The notes: generated by a model from the letters alone, not told the origin. Positions 1 to 8,046 are shown, counted from the first letter of the stretch. The stretch is DNA of 64,000 nt from Trichomonas vaginalis G3 (GCF_026262505.1 NC_067206.1:40127660-40191659); one strand, 5' to 3'. Translations and numbers: made by a program.

Positions 1-188
1 TGAGGATATGAGTAATGATACACTAAGTTGAACCCATTACTACCATCATCAACATATATCTTTGGTGGAGGTTGTCTTATTAAATTCCTTCCTCTTGGGG
101 CTTTGAGTTGGACGATCTGATCTAGATCATTGTAAACAACTCCTGTTGCAGTATATTCTGTGTTGTTCTCTGGGTTAATGTTCGTCAT
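1..188 (-). CDS. Maverick-region protein, N-terminal part only
   Basis: An open frame on the minus strand starts at ATG 188-186 and runs off the left edge of the window, so only 62 residues are visible. The protein begins MTNINPENNTEY and is proline- and charge-rich with no recognisable domain. It diverges from the plus-strand gene at 224 with only about 35 bases between the two starts, the tight head-to-head packing seen throughout this Maverick segment. Function unknown; assigned to the Maverick by position only. Confidence 0.5.
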   Translation of the reverse strand, partial: MTNINPENNTEYTATGVVYNDLDQIVQLKAPRGRNLIRQPPPKIYVDDGSNGFNLVYHYSYP

Positions 189-223
189 TTATATGAGAAT
201 AAAACAATTTTTACTCATAACAA

Positions 224-805
224 ATGAGATCGAAGTCAATTCTTTATGGTGCAGCTAATCTTCCAATTGAACCAACAAGCAATGTTGATTCAAGAACAAC
301 TAATAACATTGTGATAAAGAACTATCCATCTGGTACAGTAAGTGATGCTCCAACAGAGATAAAAAAAGAGGAAACAACTACGAACTCAGAAGCACCAATG
401 TATCCTCCTCCTTTAAGTCCATTAACTTCCAACCTGACCTCATCGAGATCTGTGGAGACTTCATCGAGGATTGGTGTAGAAGAGTATTTACTTAGTATAT
501 ACCAGAAGATACTTCTAGACCAAGACAAAGAGCTCTTTTCTAACTTAGTGAGCAAAGATCAGATCTTACTACCTAGAGCCAGATGTGAAGAAGTTGTTCA
601 CAGAATGACTGGGTTCAAGTGTGAAATAGACCTACTGGACCCAGACATCACATGTTGTGGTATTCCACCACCTTTCTCAAAAATAGCTCAGATCAGAATC
701 ATTGATGAGAACAATATTGCTCAAGAGTTTAAGTATGCATATAATGCTCAATATACTGAGTTAATAAGTAGGTATAATTTATGTCTTAAGTATGTTATTG
801 TTTAA
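224..805 (+). CDS. Unrecognised 193-aa Maverick-region protein
   Basis: The frame encodes 193 residues. The first 80 are Thr/Ser/Pro-rich and look disordered; residues 85-193 look globular, with a CEEVVHRMTGFKCEIDLL stretch and a CC pair near residue 145. There is no signal peptide or membrane segment. The start is supported by a TCATAAC initiator-like sequence about 8 bases before the ATG, giving the very short leader typical of Trichomonas. The neighbours are Maverick genes, so a structural or accessory role is possible, but I do not recognise the family. Confidence 0.55.
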   Translation: MRSKSILYGAANLPIEPTSNVDSRTTNNIVIKNYPSGTVSDAPTEIKKEETTTNSEAPMYPPPLSPLTSNLTSSRSVETSSRIGVEEYLLSIYQKILLDQDKELFSNLVSKDQILLPRARCEEVVHRMTGFKCEIDLLDPDITCCGIPPPFSKIAQIRIIDENNIAQEFKYAYNAQYTELISRYNLCLKYVIV

Positions 806-913
806 CCAAAAAATTTTTTATCTAATGTTAAATATGGTTGTTCAAACAAGAACAAAAGCACAAATGTTTCAAGACTTACTCAATAAAACTTATTGTTTAC
901 TCAAGTAATTATT

Positions 914-1284
914 TTAGAACGTTTCGACGTACTCCTTGATCTTATCAAGAGCTTCGAGCATCCGCTTCTTTGCATTGTCTTGGCGAGGATGGCTTGCTCA
1001 ATGGTGAGCTCGAAGGCTTCTTTACCGATCGGCGGTGTCGCGAAGATCTTTGAGTGCATCAAGAGCTGCAGTGTACTCTGATGGTAAATGGGAGCCATCT
1101 AGTAATGGGTACAAAATGAGCATGTATTCCTGTAGTAAGTTCTCCTGTTTCAAGCGGGACTTAACTCTTCGCGGAGATCTTGAAGCTTTTGGAGCTTCTC
1201 AGTGGCTTGAAGGTATTCAATGATGACCTTCTCTTGTTCCTCAAGTGCTTGTGGGAGGAAGTGGACATAAGCTGTTGACTTCAT
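914..1284 (-). pseudogene. Broken coiled-coil protein gene of the Maverick
   Basis: The minus strand carries a Glu/Gln/Leu/Lys-rich coding signature (for example EEQEKVIIEYLQATEKLQKL near the start) typical of a coiled coil. A TTCATTTTTG initiator sits directly before the likely ATG at 1284. The gene is no longer intact; I class it as a fossil member of the Maverick set. Short plus-strand frames over this stretch are shadows. Confidence 0.5.
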
Positions 1285-1317
1285 CAAAAATGAAGTGGTC
1301 ATGACACTTTTAAGTTA

Positions 1318-1530
1318 ATGGGCTACGAAGAAGACATAGCTTATGTGAAGAGTTCAATGAACTTCTTAACGAACGCTGTTGTTGTATTCTTTTGTATAAA
1401 CTTGTTCATTGTTCTCTTGGTCATGCTCCTTTTTTTCTGCGAAGTCCACGGGATGATCAACCGCGATCTCCCAGGAGAGAGATACAGAGGACGCAATACA
1501 GATGCAGCAGACCTACTCAAACCCAATTAA
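1318..1530 (+). CDS. Small single-pass membrane protein (70 aa)
   Basis: This 70-residue protein has one strong hydrophobic segment at about residues 19-42 (NAVVVFFCINLFIVLLVMLL), then a short polar tail rich in Arg and Asp. It most likely spans a membrane once. It lies between the broken coiled-coil gene and the methylase-like gene, in the same compact Maverick layout. No family is recognised; a role in virion membrane or entry would be guesswork. Confidence 0.5.
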   Translation: MGYEEDIAYVKSSMNFLTNAVVVFFCINLFIVLLVMLLFFCEVHGMINRDLPGERYRGRNTDAADLLKPN

Positions 1531-1559
1531 TCTAAACACTTATTTTTATTACCATATAA

Positions 1560-2402
1560 ATGATTTTTACCAAACCTCCTTTACCTTTCATAGGTAATAA
1601 GTCTAAGATCAGGAAAGATCTTATCGACATACTCAAAGACATCAAAGGGGATTATGTCTTCGTTGACCTATTTGGTGGTTCTCTCTATATCTCTCATTTG
1701 TTGCATATTATGTTCCCAAAAGCAACGATCATAGCTAACGACTATGATAACTACGTTGATAGACTGAAACACATTCATGACACGAATGAAATACTTAAGG
1801 AACTTAAGGAGAGAATAAATGTTAAGCCAGATGAGAAAATTCCTACTGATCAGAAAGAGATCGTCAGAGAAGTTATAAGTAAAGCTCCATACATAGACTG
1901 GGATACATTATGTTCACGTCTTCTCTATTCTGGAGCATACAAATACTATGATCTTGACACATTAATGAAGAAAGTGTTATACCTCAGATATACTAACTTA
2001 TTTGGTGAAAACATAGATGACTATCTTGAAGGTTTAACTATTGTTCATAAAGATTGGAGAATACTCTTCAATGAGTATAAAGATCTTCCCAATGTTTTCT
2101 TTATATGTGATCCTCCATACTTCCATACTTATTCTATACAGTATGGAGATGAATGGACTCTTAAAGATACTGTAGAAACCTTTGATGTCCTTAATTATCC
2201 ATCTATTTACTTCAGTAGTGATAAATCTTATACAGAAGAACTTATAGAGATATTGACAAAAAGATATGGAGAGAAATTTCCTATGAGAAAGCATGTTATA
2301 GATAGAGGTTTAATTAATCCTAACACTCAGAAAAATAATGAAGTAATATATGTCACTTTTTCTGTTAATGGAGAAGAGAAAGATCAAGAAGATAATAGTT
2401 GA
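1560..2402 (+). CDS. Dam-like DNA adenine N6-methyltransferase
   Basis: The 280-residue protein has the layout of a D12-class (Dam-type) adenine methyltransferase. The N-terminal FxGNKSKI motif (about residues 10-18) matches the SAM-binding PFxGGK/N-K motif, FVDLFGGS (about 34-41) is the second SAM-binding loop, and CDPPYF (about 183-188) is the catalytic DPPY motif. Such enzymes transfer a methyl group from SAM to N6 of adenine in DNA. Known T. vaginalis 6mA enzymes are often tied to Mavericks, which agrees with the neighbours here. The ATG lies about 5 bases after CATATAAA with a very short leader. Length is normal for the family (about 270-280). The catalytic motif is present, so it could be active. 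Confidence 0.8.
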   Translation: MIFTKPPLPFIGNKSKIRKDLIDILKDIKGDYVFVDLFGGSLYISHLLHIMFPKATIIANDYDNYVDRLKHIHDTNEILKELKERINVKPDEKIPTDQKEIVREVISKAPYIDWDTLCSRLLYSGAYKYYDLDTLMKKVLYLRYTNLFGENIDDYLEGLTIVHKDWRILFNEYKDLPNVFFICDPPYFHTYSIQYGDEWTLKDTVETFDVLNYPSIYFSSDKSYTEELIEILTKRYGEKFPMRKHVIDRGLINPNTQKNNEVIYVTFSVNGEEKDQEDNS

Positions 2403-2514
2403 TGAGGGAACTGAAGAAGCGACGACATTCATCTTTGACGACGGAAAGCTCACATTCGTTGTCGATAAAAATGGACAACACTTACACAAAAGAAAGAGAC
2501 CAAAAAATTTTTAG
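2368..2514 (+). CDS. Small 48-aa frame overlapping the methylase end
   Basis: A short frame starts MEKRKIKK inside the last 35 bases of the methylase gene, in another frame. It has a plausible folded core (TTFIFDDGKLTFVVDKNGQHL) and a basic tail. The stretch that follows up to about 2655 still looks codon-biased and proline-rich (EPFPVPDVQEPEK) but is not an intact gene, so the whole unit is probably an eroded Maverick gene. Function unknown. Confidence 0.35.
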   Translation: MEKRKIKKIIVDEGTEEATTFIFDDGKLTFVVDKNGQHLHKRKRPKNF

Positions 2515-2646
2515 ATCTCCCAAAAGCTAGGAAACCAAAGGAACCATTTCCAGTACCAGACGTCCAAGAACCAGAGAAGACTTTTGATACCTAAACCTGT
2601 GGTTGACAAATATGATCCAGATCAGTTCTTCCCAAAAATACCAAAG

Positions 2647-3222
2647 TTAGAATAAAAACTCCTTTATTTCTTTAGTATTATATAATAAGTCTATTAGTAA
2701 GCTCTGTTCTCGTTCTGTTCTGGTATTTTGACGTCTTTTCATGGTCTCGCATAATAAGATCATGAACTTTTTCTTGAGATACTCGAAGAGCTGAGGTAAG
2801 TTATCATATTCTGGATATGTAGGAAGCATCCCTGCTATCGTAAGTGTTGTATCAATAAGGATTGGACTTATATCGGAAAAGTCGAGATCTGGAGTAGAAT
2901 AAGAAGGTAAGTCTCTTACATGTAGGTAGTCATTATATGCTTTACGCATGAGACTGAGTTTCTGGAGCACAACTATGAGACTTTGGTTCTGACGTTCAAG
3001 TTTGCTTAAAGTTCTCTCCAAGCTTCTGTAATAAACGTCAACCTCTGTAAGAGCAGATATTTTTGCATTGATCTCGGAGATCTTTTCTTGAACTTCACCA
3101 AGTTTGACCTTAACTGACGTTTGAGCTCCCATCATGTTTTCATCAAGGTCATTCTCTATGTCATCAATGATATCTTCCCATGAAGTCATGTTTTCATCAT
3201 TGATCTTAACGTGAACACTCAT
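2647..3222 (-). CDS. Coiled-coil protein of the Maverick segment
   Basis: The 191-residue protein has an acidic N-terminus, a coiled-coil-prone segment at about residues 36-100 (EVQEKISEINAKISALTE, then SLERTLSKLERQNQSL), and a helical C-terminal half. There is no signal peptide or membrane span. The ATG follows GACATTTTTTTC, a relaxed initiator, by a few bases. It is convergent with the methylase unit and ends within a few bases of it. Family not recognised; probably a structural or scaffolding protein. Confidence 0.55.
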   Translation of the reverse strand: MSVHVKINDENMTSWEDIIDDIENDLDENMMGAQTSVKVKLGEVQEKISEINAKISALTEVDVYYRSLERTLSKLERQNQSLIVVLQKLSLMRKAYNDYLHVRDLPSYSTPDLDFSDISPILIDTTLTIAGMLPTYPEYDNLPQLFEYLKKKFMILLCETMKRRQNTRTEREQSLLIDLLYNTKEIKEFLF

Positions 3223-3258
3223 GAAAAAAATGTCATGTAAAGTATAAATGTCAGATTT

Positions 3259-3657
3259 TTACTCTTGAGCTTCTTCTCTCTGGATTGACTCGTCTGTAGG
3301 GCTTAATGTGCCATCACGTTCGACCAGAAGGTTCTGCTCAGGTCTGTCAAGGAGCTGTCTGTAGGTCGTGAAGGTTTCAACGAGTCCTTGGTAAGGAGTT
3401 TGGAGATCAACATCGACCCATGGGTGTTTGCGTAAGAAAGCAGCAAGGCTTTCACGCTTGGAGTCAATGACATCTTTCTTATTGGTTAATCCTTCTTCAA
3501 AGCTTAGGATTACTCCTGCAGTTGATTCAAGTCTTTGGATCTGGCGTCTGGAAACCTTGGTGAGTTGTCTTATCCTCTCGTTTCCAAATACATGCAGGAG
3601 ATATGCAGAAATTACTTCATTAAGTTCGATTAAACAAATTGGATGAAGATCAGTCAT
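3259..3657 (-). CDS. Maverick-region protein diverging from a minisatellite (132 aa)
   Basis: I place the start at the ATG complementary to 3657, giving 132 residues that begin MTDLHPICLIELNEV and end EEAQE. The frame stays open for another 131 codons upstream, but only because it runs through the 15-bp repeat (read as FTKDC/FTKDS), and there is no ATG at the far end. The body contains a basic helix (KVSRRQIQRLES) and looks globular. Function unknown. It is head-to-head with the gene at 4042, with the repeat filling the gap. Confidence 0.5.
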   Translation of the reverse strand: MTDLHPICLIELNEVISAYLLHVFGNERIRQLTKVSRRQIQRLESTAGVILSFEEGLTNKKDVIDSKRESLAAFLRKHPWVDVDLQTPYQGLVETFTTYRQLLDRPEQNLLVERDGTLSPTDESIQREEAQE

Positions 3658-4024
3658 GGCTTTTGTAAAGCAATCTTTTGTAAAGCTGTCTTTTGTAAAG
3701 CAGACTTTTGTAAAGCAATCTTTTGTAAAGCAATCTTTTGTAAAGCAGACTTTTGTAAAGCAATCTTTTGTCAAGACGTCTTTTGTAAAGCAGACTTTTG
3801 TAAAGCAATCTTTTGTCAAGACGTCTTTTGTAAAGCAAAAGTATTCAATTTTGTGAGAAAATGCTTTTGTAAAGCAGTCTTTTGTAAAGCTGTCTTTTGT
3901 CAAGACGTCTTTTGTAAAGCTGTCTTTTGTAAAGCAGTCTTTTGTAAAGCTGTCTTTTGTAAAGCTGTCTTTTGTAAAGCTGTCTTTTGTAAAGCTGTCT
4001 TTTGTAAAGCAGTCTTTTGTAAAG
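3658..4024. repeat. 15-bp minisatellite, about 24 copies
   Basis: The unit is TTTTGTAAAGCAGTC with small variants (CAATC, CTGTC, CAGAC, CAAGACGTC), repeated with one interruption at about 3837-3863. The unit is five codons long and lacks stops in five of six frames, so long spurious frames appear on both strands (FTKDS on minus, FCKAV or FVKQS on plus). It fills the gap between two divergent Maverick genes where their promoters should lie. Confidence 0.95.
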
Positions 4025-4041
4025 ACATAACCGACGACCGA

Positions 4042-4548
4042 ATGTCCCAAGATGGTACAACACCAGCTCCAGCATCACCAACACTAGATATGATGGCAAT
4101 GATGATGCAGATGATGCAACAGCAAACCCAGCTTATACAGCAAATGCAGGAAAAGAAAACTTTCAATAAACCTGCAAAGAACTCACAAGATCTTGAAGCT
4201 GGACTCAATGCTCTCAGGAACGACTACAAGAGAGAGCAGATGACGTTTAGGAAGAAGGGTGATGAAGATTATGAGAATGATCCGATCGAGGAAGACGAGA
4301 TCAAGTCCACTGCATCCACAAAGACCCTCCAGGATGAAAGAGATGATGAGGGATTCCTTACCAAGTCTCAAAGACTCTTTGTCCTTGAGTTCTTCACGAT
4401 CTCTGCCTTGAGATCTATGAGGAATTGGAAGGGTCGCGTTCCAAGTGGCTCAAACAAGCGCGAACTACTCATGACCGCAGTACCGCTCACTAAGACAAAA
4501 GTCCAGCTCATGGACTTTATCCTTTCCGCTTGTCCCGACGAGATCTAA
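4042..4548 (+). CDS. Met/Gln-rich protein of the Maverick segment
   Basis: I take ATG 4042 (MSQDGTTPAPASPT) as the likely start, giving 168 residues; an upstream in-frame ATG at 3643 would add 133 residues that are almost entirely FCKAV repeats. After a Pro/Ala/Thr tract comes a Met/Gln-rich helix (MMAMMMQMMQQQTQLIQQM), an acidic linker, and a C-terminal globular part of about 60 residues (QRLFVLEFFTISALRSMR). It resembles a virion or DNA-binding accessory protein only in composition. Family not recognised. Confidence 0.5.
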   Translation: MSQDGTTPAPASPTLDMMAMMMQMMQQQTQLIQQMQEKKTFNKPAKNSQDLEAGLNALRNDYKREQMTFRKKGDEDYENDPIEEDEIKSTASTKTLQDERDDEGFLTKSQRLFVLEFFTISALRSMRNWKGRVPSGSNKRELLMTAVPLTKTKVQLMDFILSACPDEI

Positions 4549-4605
4549 GATCTGATCAGAGTAAAAACTTACATTTATGAGCTAAGCTCAGTAATAATTA
4601 GTTGT

Positions 4606-4812
4606 TTATTCTTTCTTCTCATACTTCTGTGCAAGGTTTCCACGGAAGAACTCAAGCAACATTTGGATCTTTCCAAGCTTTCGACCTTCTTTTTCGAGGT
4701 CATCCTGGTAAGTTCGGAATGCGTCAACGTGTGAGCTCGCATAGAATGCAGCAACAACAACCTCTTCTGCACCTTCTTTGCTGTCAAGTGGCATGAACTC
4801 GAATCCTTCCAT
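4606..4812 (-). CDS. Small 68-aa helical protein
   Basis: The start is decided by a canonical initiator: TCACTTTT on the minus strand at 4830-4823 lies 16 bases before the ATG at 4812, so translation should begin MEGFEFMPLDSK rather than at an earlier in-frame codon. The 68-residue product is helical and charged with an EKKE end. It diverges from the gene at 4836. Function unknown; part of the Maverick set by position. Confidence 0.55.
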   Translation of the reverse strand: MEGFEFMPLDSKEGAEEVVVAAFYASSHVDAFRTYQDDLEKEGRKLGKIQMLLEFFRGNLAQKYEKKE

Positions 4813-4822
4813 TCGACCAAAT

Positions 4823-4830
4823 AAAAGTGA
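4823..4830 (-). promoter_or_regulatory. Canonical Trichomonas initiator (TCACTTTT)
   Basis: TCACTTTT matches the known T. vaginalis Inr consensus TCAYTWTT. With transcription starting at the A (4828) the leader of the 68-aa gene is 16 bases, within the usual range. Confidence 0.6.
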
Positions 4831-4835
4831 CAAAA

Positions 4836-5150
4836 ATGTCAATGAGACCCACTCGTTGCATAGATGCTAAACCTGGTCCGAAGATGCAAAAGTTCTTCAG
4901 AACACTCATGTCTGACCAGAGGGAGTACGGTCATGAAGAGGTCATACAGATCTTCGATCAGTGTGTACCAAAGCCTGAGAATCCAGACGAACTCTTCATG
5001 AAATTTACTTGCTTCAATGGAGAGATGAGAGACAGATATGAAACTCAGACCAATACAATCTTTCTAGGTTTCTGCAATTACCTAGAACAAGCATGCCAGA
5101 TCAAAGGTCTGACACCATCTTCCTCCAAAAATAAACTTTATCGTTTATAA
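4836..5150 (+). CDS. Unrecognised 104-aa Maverick-region protein
   Basis: The start is taken at ATG 4836 (MSMRPTRCIDAK), because the slightly longer frame begins with a non-ATG codon. The protein is mixed alpha/beta in appearance with a YGHEEVIQIFDQCV segment, and it ends six bases into the convergent gene at 5145. No motif identifies it. The compact divergent and convergent packing is typical of Mavericks. Confidence 0.5.
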   Translation: MSMRPTRCIDAKPGPKMQKFFRTLMSDQREYGHEEVIQIFDQCVPKPENPDELFMKFTCFNGEMRDRYETQTNTIFLGFCNYLEQACQIKGLTPSSSKNKLYRL

Positions 5151-5588
5151 CACTTCAGGATCTACATCTATTTCTTCTGCTTCATCCTCAATGTCGATCT
5201 CTTCGACAGGTTTGATAGCAGCTTTGAGTAAGTTCTTACCCATTGTCTTAAGTTCAACTGGGTTATATTCTTTGTCTTTACTCTTTGTTGATTTCGTGAG
5301 ATCTACATATAAACAATAACTTTTAGTCTTGTCAAGGTTTATTCTCGCTGAGAAATGGTCAGGAATGTTTATAGCTATCTTTTCAAACTTGAGTAAATTA
5401 GCTAAACCTTCATTTGTGTATTTCTGCTTATCGACAAAGATCATGATCGGACTTGCACTATAACCATACTTTCCTTGACATAATGTTTGTGGTAAGCATA
5501 TAAGTAGTCTCTTTGCTGTTTTATTTTGCTTCTTCACTTCATCTACAAACTGTTGGATCTTAAAGAACTTTATATGATGTTCAGACAT
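5145..5588 (-). CDS. Unrecognised 147-aa protein with acidic tail
   Basis: The protein begins MSEHHIKFFKIQQF and has a globular body with alternating hydrophobic strands (RLLICLPQTL, SPIMIFVDKQ, SYCLYVDLT) and a very acidic last 20 residues. There is no membrane segment. The acidic tail might mask a basic partner or nucleic-acid surface, but this is inference. It overlaps the end of the convergent gene by six bases. Confidence 0.5.
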   Translation of the reverse strand: MSEHHIKFFKIQQFVDEVKKQNKTAKRLLICLPQTLCQGKYGYSASPIMIFVDKQKYTNEGLANLLKFEKIAINIPDHFSARINLDKTKSYCLYVDLTKSTKSKDKEYNPVELKTMGKNLLKAAIKPVEEIDIEDEAEEIDVDPEVL

Positions 5589-5652
5589 CTTTATATACCC
5601 GATAAAAAGTTCAGATAAAAAAATAATTAGCTATATTTTTATTAGTGCATAA

Positions 5653-5826
5653 ATGAGTCTTTCTTTGAGATTTTCTGATGAAGATCTAACTTTGGTAAGA
5701 TCTTTAAAAGATGATGAAAACATTCTTTCTGTCATTGATGAAGAAAAGAAATACTTCAGTAATGATGTAAAAATAGAGCTACTCATTCATACTGAGAAAC
5801 AGTTTGTGATCGTGATCTTGAGTTAA
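5653..5826 (+). CDS. Small 57-aa acidic protein
   Basis: This short complete frame runs from MSLSLRFSDEDLTLVR to a stop that abuts the convergent collar-like gene. It has alternating strand and helix character (KIELLIHTEKQFVIVIL near the end). An ATG with a short AT-rich leader and clear codon bias support it; its function is unknown. Confidence 0.4.
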   Translation: MSLSLRFSDEDLTLVRSLKDDENILSVIDEEKKYFSNDVKIELLIHTEKQFVIVILS

Positions 5827-6493
5827 CCAACTCGTATCCAAGCGTGCATTGTTATATAAGGAGGCATATAATCTTTTCCATTACCTGCTGGGTCTGTAAT
5901 GCCAGCTACAACATGTGTATGATTTCCTGCAGTTCCACAGAAAATACCTGTGCTTGAATCTACTGGGTCACTTGAAATATCATATCTATGCATTCCCTGT
6001 CTATCCGAACCTGCTGCAAGATTTGTATAACCTCTTTTTGTATTGAATGTGAATGGTTTCCTTCCACAGATGTTCTTCCACTGAACCTATGCATATGTGA
6101 AGGAAGGTTTTCAATACCTATTTTCTTTGAACCTCCCATCTTCATTGACTGCGTATTAGTGTAGAATGGAAAACTGTCAACTATTTCATACCATCTACCA
6201 CCAAATAAAGTGTTTGGATTTATTGGATTCATAGACGTATAAACAGCTCCTATAGGATATATTAAATCATATATGCTCATAGCTCTATAAACATATTCTA
6301 AAGAACTTATGTCATTAAATACCATTTGGAATGTATCTCCCGGATGAAATGTTGCATTTGTTCCACTTTTATAATGTAATGTTAGTTCAATAGAATTATC
6401 CAAGAAAAATTCAAAAGTATCTGGTTGAAGACCTCTAACAAATTCAAATGGAGTTGCTGGTTCACCATTTATAATTTCTGTTGTAAATGTCAT
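5823..6493 (-). pseudogene. Phage tail-collar-like protein, broken
   Basis: The N-terminal part is Asp/Thr-rich. It is followed by YPIGAVYTSMNPINPNTLFG, which matches the conserved opening of phage tail-collar and baseplate tip domains. Further on come His-rich LPSHMHRF and NHTHVV stretches and a PPYITMHAWIRV ending, the classic close of that family. Collar domains form trimeric fibre tips that bind surfaces, and the His pairs often hold metal ions. The gene is no longer intact. As a fossil in a eukaryotic Maverick it suggests that some Mavericks carried a phage-like receptor-binding protein. Confidence 0.75.
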
Positions 6494-6648
6494 TTAAAAT
6501 ATTCTCAAAAAACCAGGTTTTATTCCCTGTGGAAACGTTTTCAACACTATTCCACCAGAATTGACCACATTATAAGATGTTTTGGAATTTGTTTCAAATC
6601 TCAAATTATGGATATAGAAATATGCCTGCAAGATTATTATTAAAAAAT
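6494..6648 (-). pseudogene. C-terminal remnant of another Maverick gene
   Basis: Immediately upstream of the collar gene on the same strand, about 50 codons (for example NVVNSGGIVLKTFPQGIKPG) end a few bases before the collar start. The rest of that gene is not present, so the Maverick segment appears to stop at about 6,650. No terminal inverted repeat is visible here. Confidence 0.4.
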
Positions 6649-6649
6649 C

Positions 6650-7018
6650 TTATAATTTAAATTCGAATAAGGCTGCAGTGGACCCTTAAATTTTCTTTAA
6701 ATTTGAATTAGAAACAAATAATAAATTCAATTTATATTTTTAAGCATTAGATCTCAAAATCTTATTCTAACGTAGCACATTTTTCTGGGTCCAGGAAATT
6801 TGACAGGTCCTGGCGGTTTTTGATTCAATTTTTGAAGATTATGTTTGATTTTGATAAGAGAATGATATAAAACCGATTGTAAATTTTGTAGACTATTCAA
6901 AATTTCCCAAAAATTTATCATATGATATATTTCAAATATAAGTGTTTCTATGGACAACTGCTTTAAATAATACCCAGAAATCTCAAGAAAATGTGGGATC
7001 AAAAAAAATACGCAACAT
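6650..7018. other. Intergenic, AT-rich, no gene supported
   Basis: Nothing here is convincing. One 82-codon minus frame exists, but it has no initiator or recognisable domain. A short GC-richer patch (CTGGGTCCAGG ... CAGGTCCTGG, about 6787-6814) can fold imperfectly. Confidence 0.5.
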
Positions 7019-7244
7019 TACAGTTAATTTTACATTCCACGAGGCCTTTTGGAGTTGCATTGCCATCATATAACATGCTGATCCCTTTTTGTAAATTTTT
7101 TCTGCATTTTGAATAGGATATAATTTTGTATTTTGAAGCAATTTTGGAATTTTTAATAACCTCTTTTGGTTTAAGATTGGTTTTCATATTTTCTAAGTTG
7201 CTTGCAAATAATTTCTTATATTCGCCACGCTGTAGTGATAGCAT
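6999..7244 (-). CDS. Repeat-borne 81-aa frame (MLSLQRGEYKK)
   Basis: This Lys-rich frame (NLKPKEVIKNSKIASKYK) is duplicated at 23103-23330. It has no known motif. Because it lies wholly within a near-identical direct repeat, its survival says little about function. It may be the last part of a repeat-family gene whose earlier part is the 158-aa frame at 7570-8046. Low confidence as a real gene. Confidence 0.25.
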   Translation of the reverse strand: MLSLQRGEYKKLFASNLENMKTNLKPKEVIKNSKIASKYKIISYSKCRKNLQKGISMLYDGNATPKGLVECKINCNVAYFF

Positions 7245-7618
7245 TCCTAATAATGATTTTATTATATCATAAAATAAATATAATTTTTAGTTTTTATCCT
7301 TTAAATTGCTATTTTACATCTAGTTGAAAGTAATCTTCTTATTATTGTTTCGTAGTAAGGTCGATGAAAAAATGAGCGTATTTAAAAAACCGCCGTTTGA
7401 GAGGAAAATTGAGAGCCCCGATGTATACTTTTTGACATTGTCAAAAACTTTGAAAGGACAAAAAAAATTTTAGTGTCAGAAAGTTTACAAATGTATACTT
7501 TCTGACAAACAGACTCTCAGAAAGTACTCAAACTGTGGTTTTTAATTTCCGCACTTTTTTTTGGCGACCTTATACCAAATCTGTAACCGAATTATCAATT
7601 TTGGAAACTTCGAGATCT
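7019..7618. repeat. Direct repeat, left copy (holds a MITE)
   Basis: Bases 7019-7357 and 7573-7618 match 23106-23489 in the same orientation. By eye I find one substitution (GAGG/GGGG near the start) and one single-base length difference in the first 338 bases. The copy is interrupted at 7358-7570 by a TA-flanked MITE. On the minus strand both copies hold a short frame starting MLSLQRGEYKKLF, which could be a gene remnant belonging to a repeat family. The repeats bracket the virus-like block. Confidence 0.9.
7356..7572. mobile_element. TA-flanked MITE (about 213 bp)
   Basis: The element runs 7358-7570. It starts AGGTCG and ends CGACCT with imperfect inverted ends of about 45 bp, and it is flanked by TA on both sides. 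The other copy of the host repeat at 23436-23450 reads CGTAGTATACC with a single TA, which is the empty site. TA duplication and short inverted ends point to a Tc1/mariner-type non-autonomous element; T. vaginalis is known to carry the mariner Tvmar1, but I cannot match the ends to it. Confidence 0.85.
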
Positions 7619-8046
7619 ATTGTTTTTGAAAGAGATTTTATTTTTCTTGTAATTAAGGAGTTTGTGCGTTTTCCATAGCAAGGAATGGCAATAAGATACT
7701 CTGGAAACATACAACAGTCATAAAGTTTTGTCAATAATATTCTCTTGAATACATGGTTAGGGAGTATATGATTAAGTATTACCAAAACCTTCCTTAAGGA
7801 ATCATTGTCTTTGATTCTCAAAAATTCCATTTTATTTTCTTTCGAATGTTTGTAAAGACAGAATTCAAACATCCATATATATGATGCGCGTTCAATTTTA
7901 TCCCGACATGAGTGTGGTGGAGATAGTGATATCAATTTTAGTCTTTTTTCAAGAACAATATTTTCAAATTTAAGTTTATTAATCGAAATTCCTGTCTTAT
8001 ATGAATAATTGGAATCGATTGGTATGTTTTTCAGTTCTCTCCTCAA
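7570..8046 (-). CDS. Unrecognised basic 158-aa frame
   Basis: The frame begins MRRELKNIPIDSNYSYK and is Lys/Arg/Ile-rich, with segments such as HILPNHVFKRILLTKLYDC and IAIPCYGKRTNS. Its last dozen codons lie in the direct repeat, just beyond the MITE. No initiator is obvious. It could be the 3' half of a repetitive gene or a remnant. It lies between the repeat and the virus-like block and may not belong to either. Confidence 0.35.
   Translation of the reverse strand: MRRELKNIPIDSNYSYKTGISINKLKFENIVLEKRLKLISLSPPHSCRDKIERASYIWMFEFCLYKHSKENKMEFLRIKDNDSLRKVLVILNHILPNHVFKRILLTKLYDCCMFPEYLIAIPCYGKRTNSLITRKIKSLSKTIDLEVSKIDNSVTDLV

Larger units (their letters stand above)
1..6650. mobile_element. 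Maverick/Polinton segment, partial and old
   Basis: A dense run of small genes on both strands with tiny gaps, a Dam-like methylase and a phage-collar-like protein fits the large Maverick (Polinton) elements that fill much of the T. vaginalis genome. The polymerase, integrase and packaging ATPase are not in the window; the element continues to the left. At least three genes are visibly broken, so I call it a decayed, incomplete copy. The right limit near 6,650 is judged from the end of coding signal. Confidence 0.65.

Noticed and set aside
3259-4050. A 263-aa protein with FTKDS repeats at its N-terminus
   Set aside because: The repeat part lacks an ATG on this strand and is open only because the 15-bp unit has no stops; I use the ATG at 3657.
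6754-7002. 82-aa minus-strand frame
   Set aside because: No start signal or recognisable domain; background AT-rich composition.
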